Shown piece by piece: positions 5,805 through 5,927 of a stretch of 5,927 nt of DNA. The translations under genes were made by a program, and so were the position numbers. The stretch is taken from the NCBI GenBank assembly GCA_020056205.1, contig JAGVIF010000400.1, forward strand, positions 1-5,927. The letters are read 5' to 3'. Each line of letters starts with the position of its first letter. The first letter of the stretch is position 1. The notes under the pieces are model-generated. The model was not told the DNA's origin, made no database searches, and saw nothing but the letters and a program-made list of their open reading frames with translations. The DNA comes from Lentisphaeria bacterium. GTDB taxonomy: Bacteria > Verrucomicrobiota > Lentisphaeria > Victivallales > GWF2-50-93.

Positions 5805-5927
5805 ACTGAATATCCAACCTGTCTGCGTGTACGCACAGGCAGATATCGAACACGGAATATCCAATGTCCAAGTTAAGATTTCCCGGAAATGAATTCCGAT
5901 GGAAATCGGATGATTGAGGGATTGAAA
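5805..5927. other. Non-coding repeat-like tail
   Basis: No gene is supported here. The stretch contains direct repeats of GAATATCCAA (5808-5817 and 5855-5864), a GC-rich hairpin between them, and a small hairpin TCCGAT-GGAA-ATCGGA at 5895-5910. The composition and the phrases resemble dispersed intergenic repeats rather than coding DNA. The window ends before the next gene. Confidence 0.5.
5808..5864 (+). repeat. 10-bp direct repeats flanking a 37-bp hairpin-bearing segment
   Basis: GAATATCCAA occurs at 5808-5817 and again at 5855-5864. The 37 bases between begin with a hairpin: CCTGT(CT)GCG at 5818-5827 pairs with CGCACAGG at 5832-5839 around TGTA, with a two-base bulge. The arrangement looks like a small inserted palindromic element with a target duplication, though slippage or chance is possible because the flanking repeat is AT-rich and short. 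Confidence 0.55.

Overview
The window looks like a chromosomal stretch from a moderate-GC, Gram-negative-type bacterium. Three things point, as inference only, to the PVC superphylum (Lentisphaerae/Victivallales-like) or a similar lineage: a long Gfo/Idh/MocA oxidoreductase of the kind multiplied in those genomes, a secreted coiled-coil/PEGA protein with a LecA-like C-terminal domain, and intergenic DNA full of palindromic and dispersed repeats. No rRNA, tRNA, CRISPR array or transposase gene is visible.

All genes are on the + strand. (1) 3-668 is the C-terminal end of a SNF2-family helicase, cut by the window edge. (2) 669-846 is a spacer packed with repeats and hairpins. (3) 847-1614 is a membrane-anchored YkuE/LpxG-type metallophosphoesterase with an unusually short core; its start is ambiguous between ATG 847 and TTG 913. 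(4) 1615-1845 is a spacer of repeat-like debris. (5) 1846-3618 is a 590-residue exported protein with coiled coil, PEGA and LecA-like domains. (6) 3617-3666 is an almost perfect 50-bp palindrome that overlaps the stop codon. (7) 3694-5013 is a Gfo/Idh/MocA oxidoreductase. (8) 5014-5159 is a spacer holding a second copy of the repeat seen at 750-770. (9) 5160-5405 is a small, recognisable but unnamed ORF, overlapping in another frame a decayed nucleotidyltransferase gene (5296-5804). (10) 5805-5927 is non-coding repeat-like DNA.

The genes do not form an obvious pathway. Each intact gene has its own spacer, several spacers carry large inverted repeats, and no two intact genes overlap, so they are probably separate transcription units. 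The most notable items are the palindromic repeat family sited exactly on two different stop codons (666 and 3616), and the small-ORF/nucleotidyltransferase pair. In that pair a single C-to-T change would explain both an in-frame TAG in the nucleotidyltransferase and a Pro-to-Leu change in the overlapping frame.
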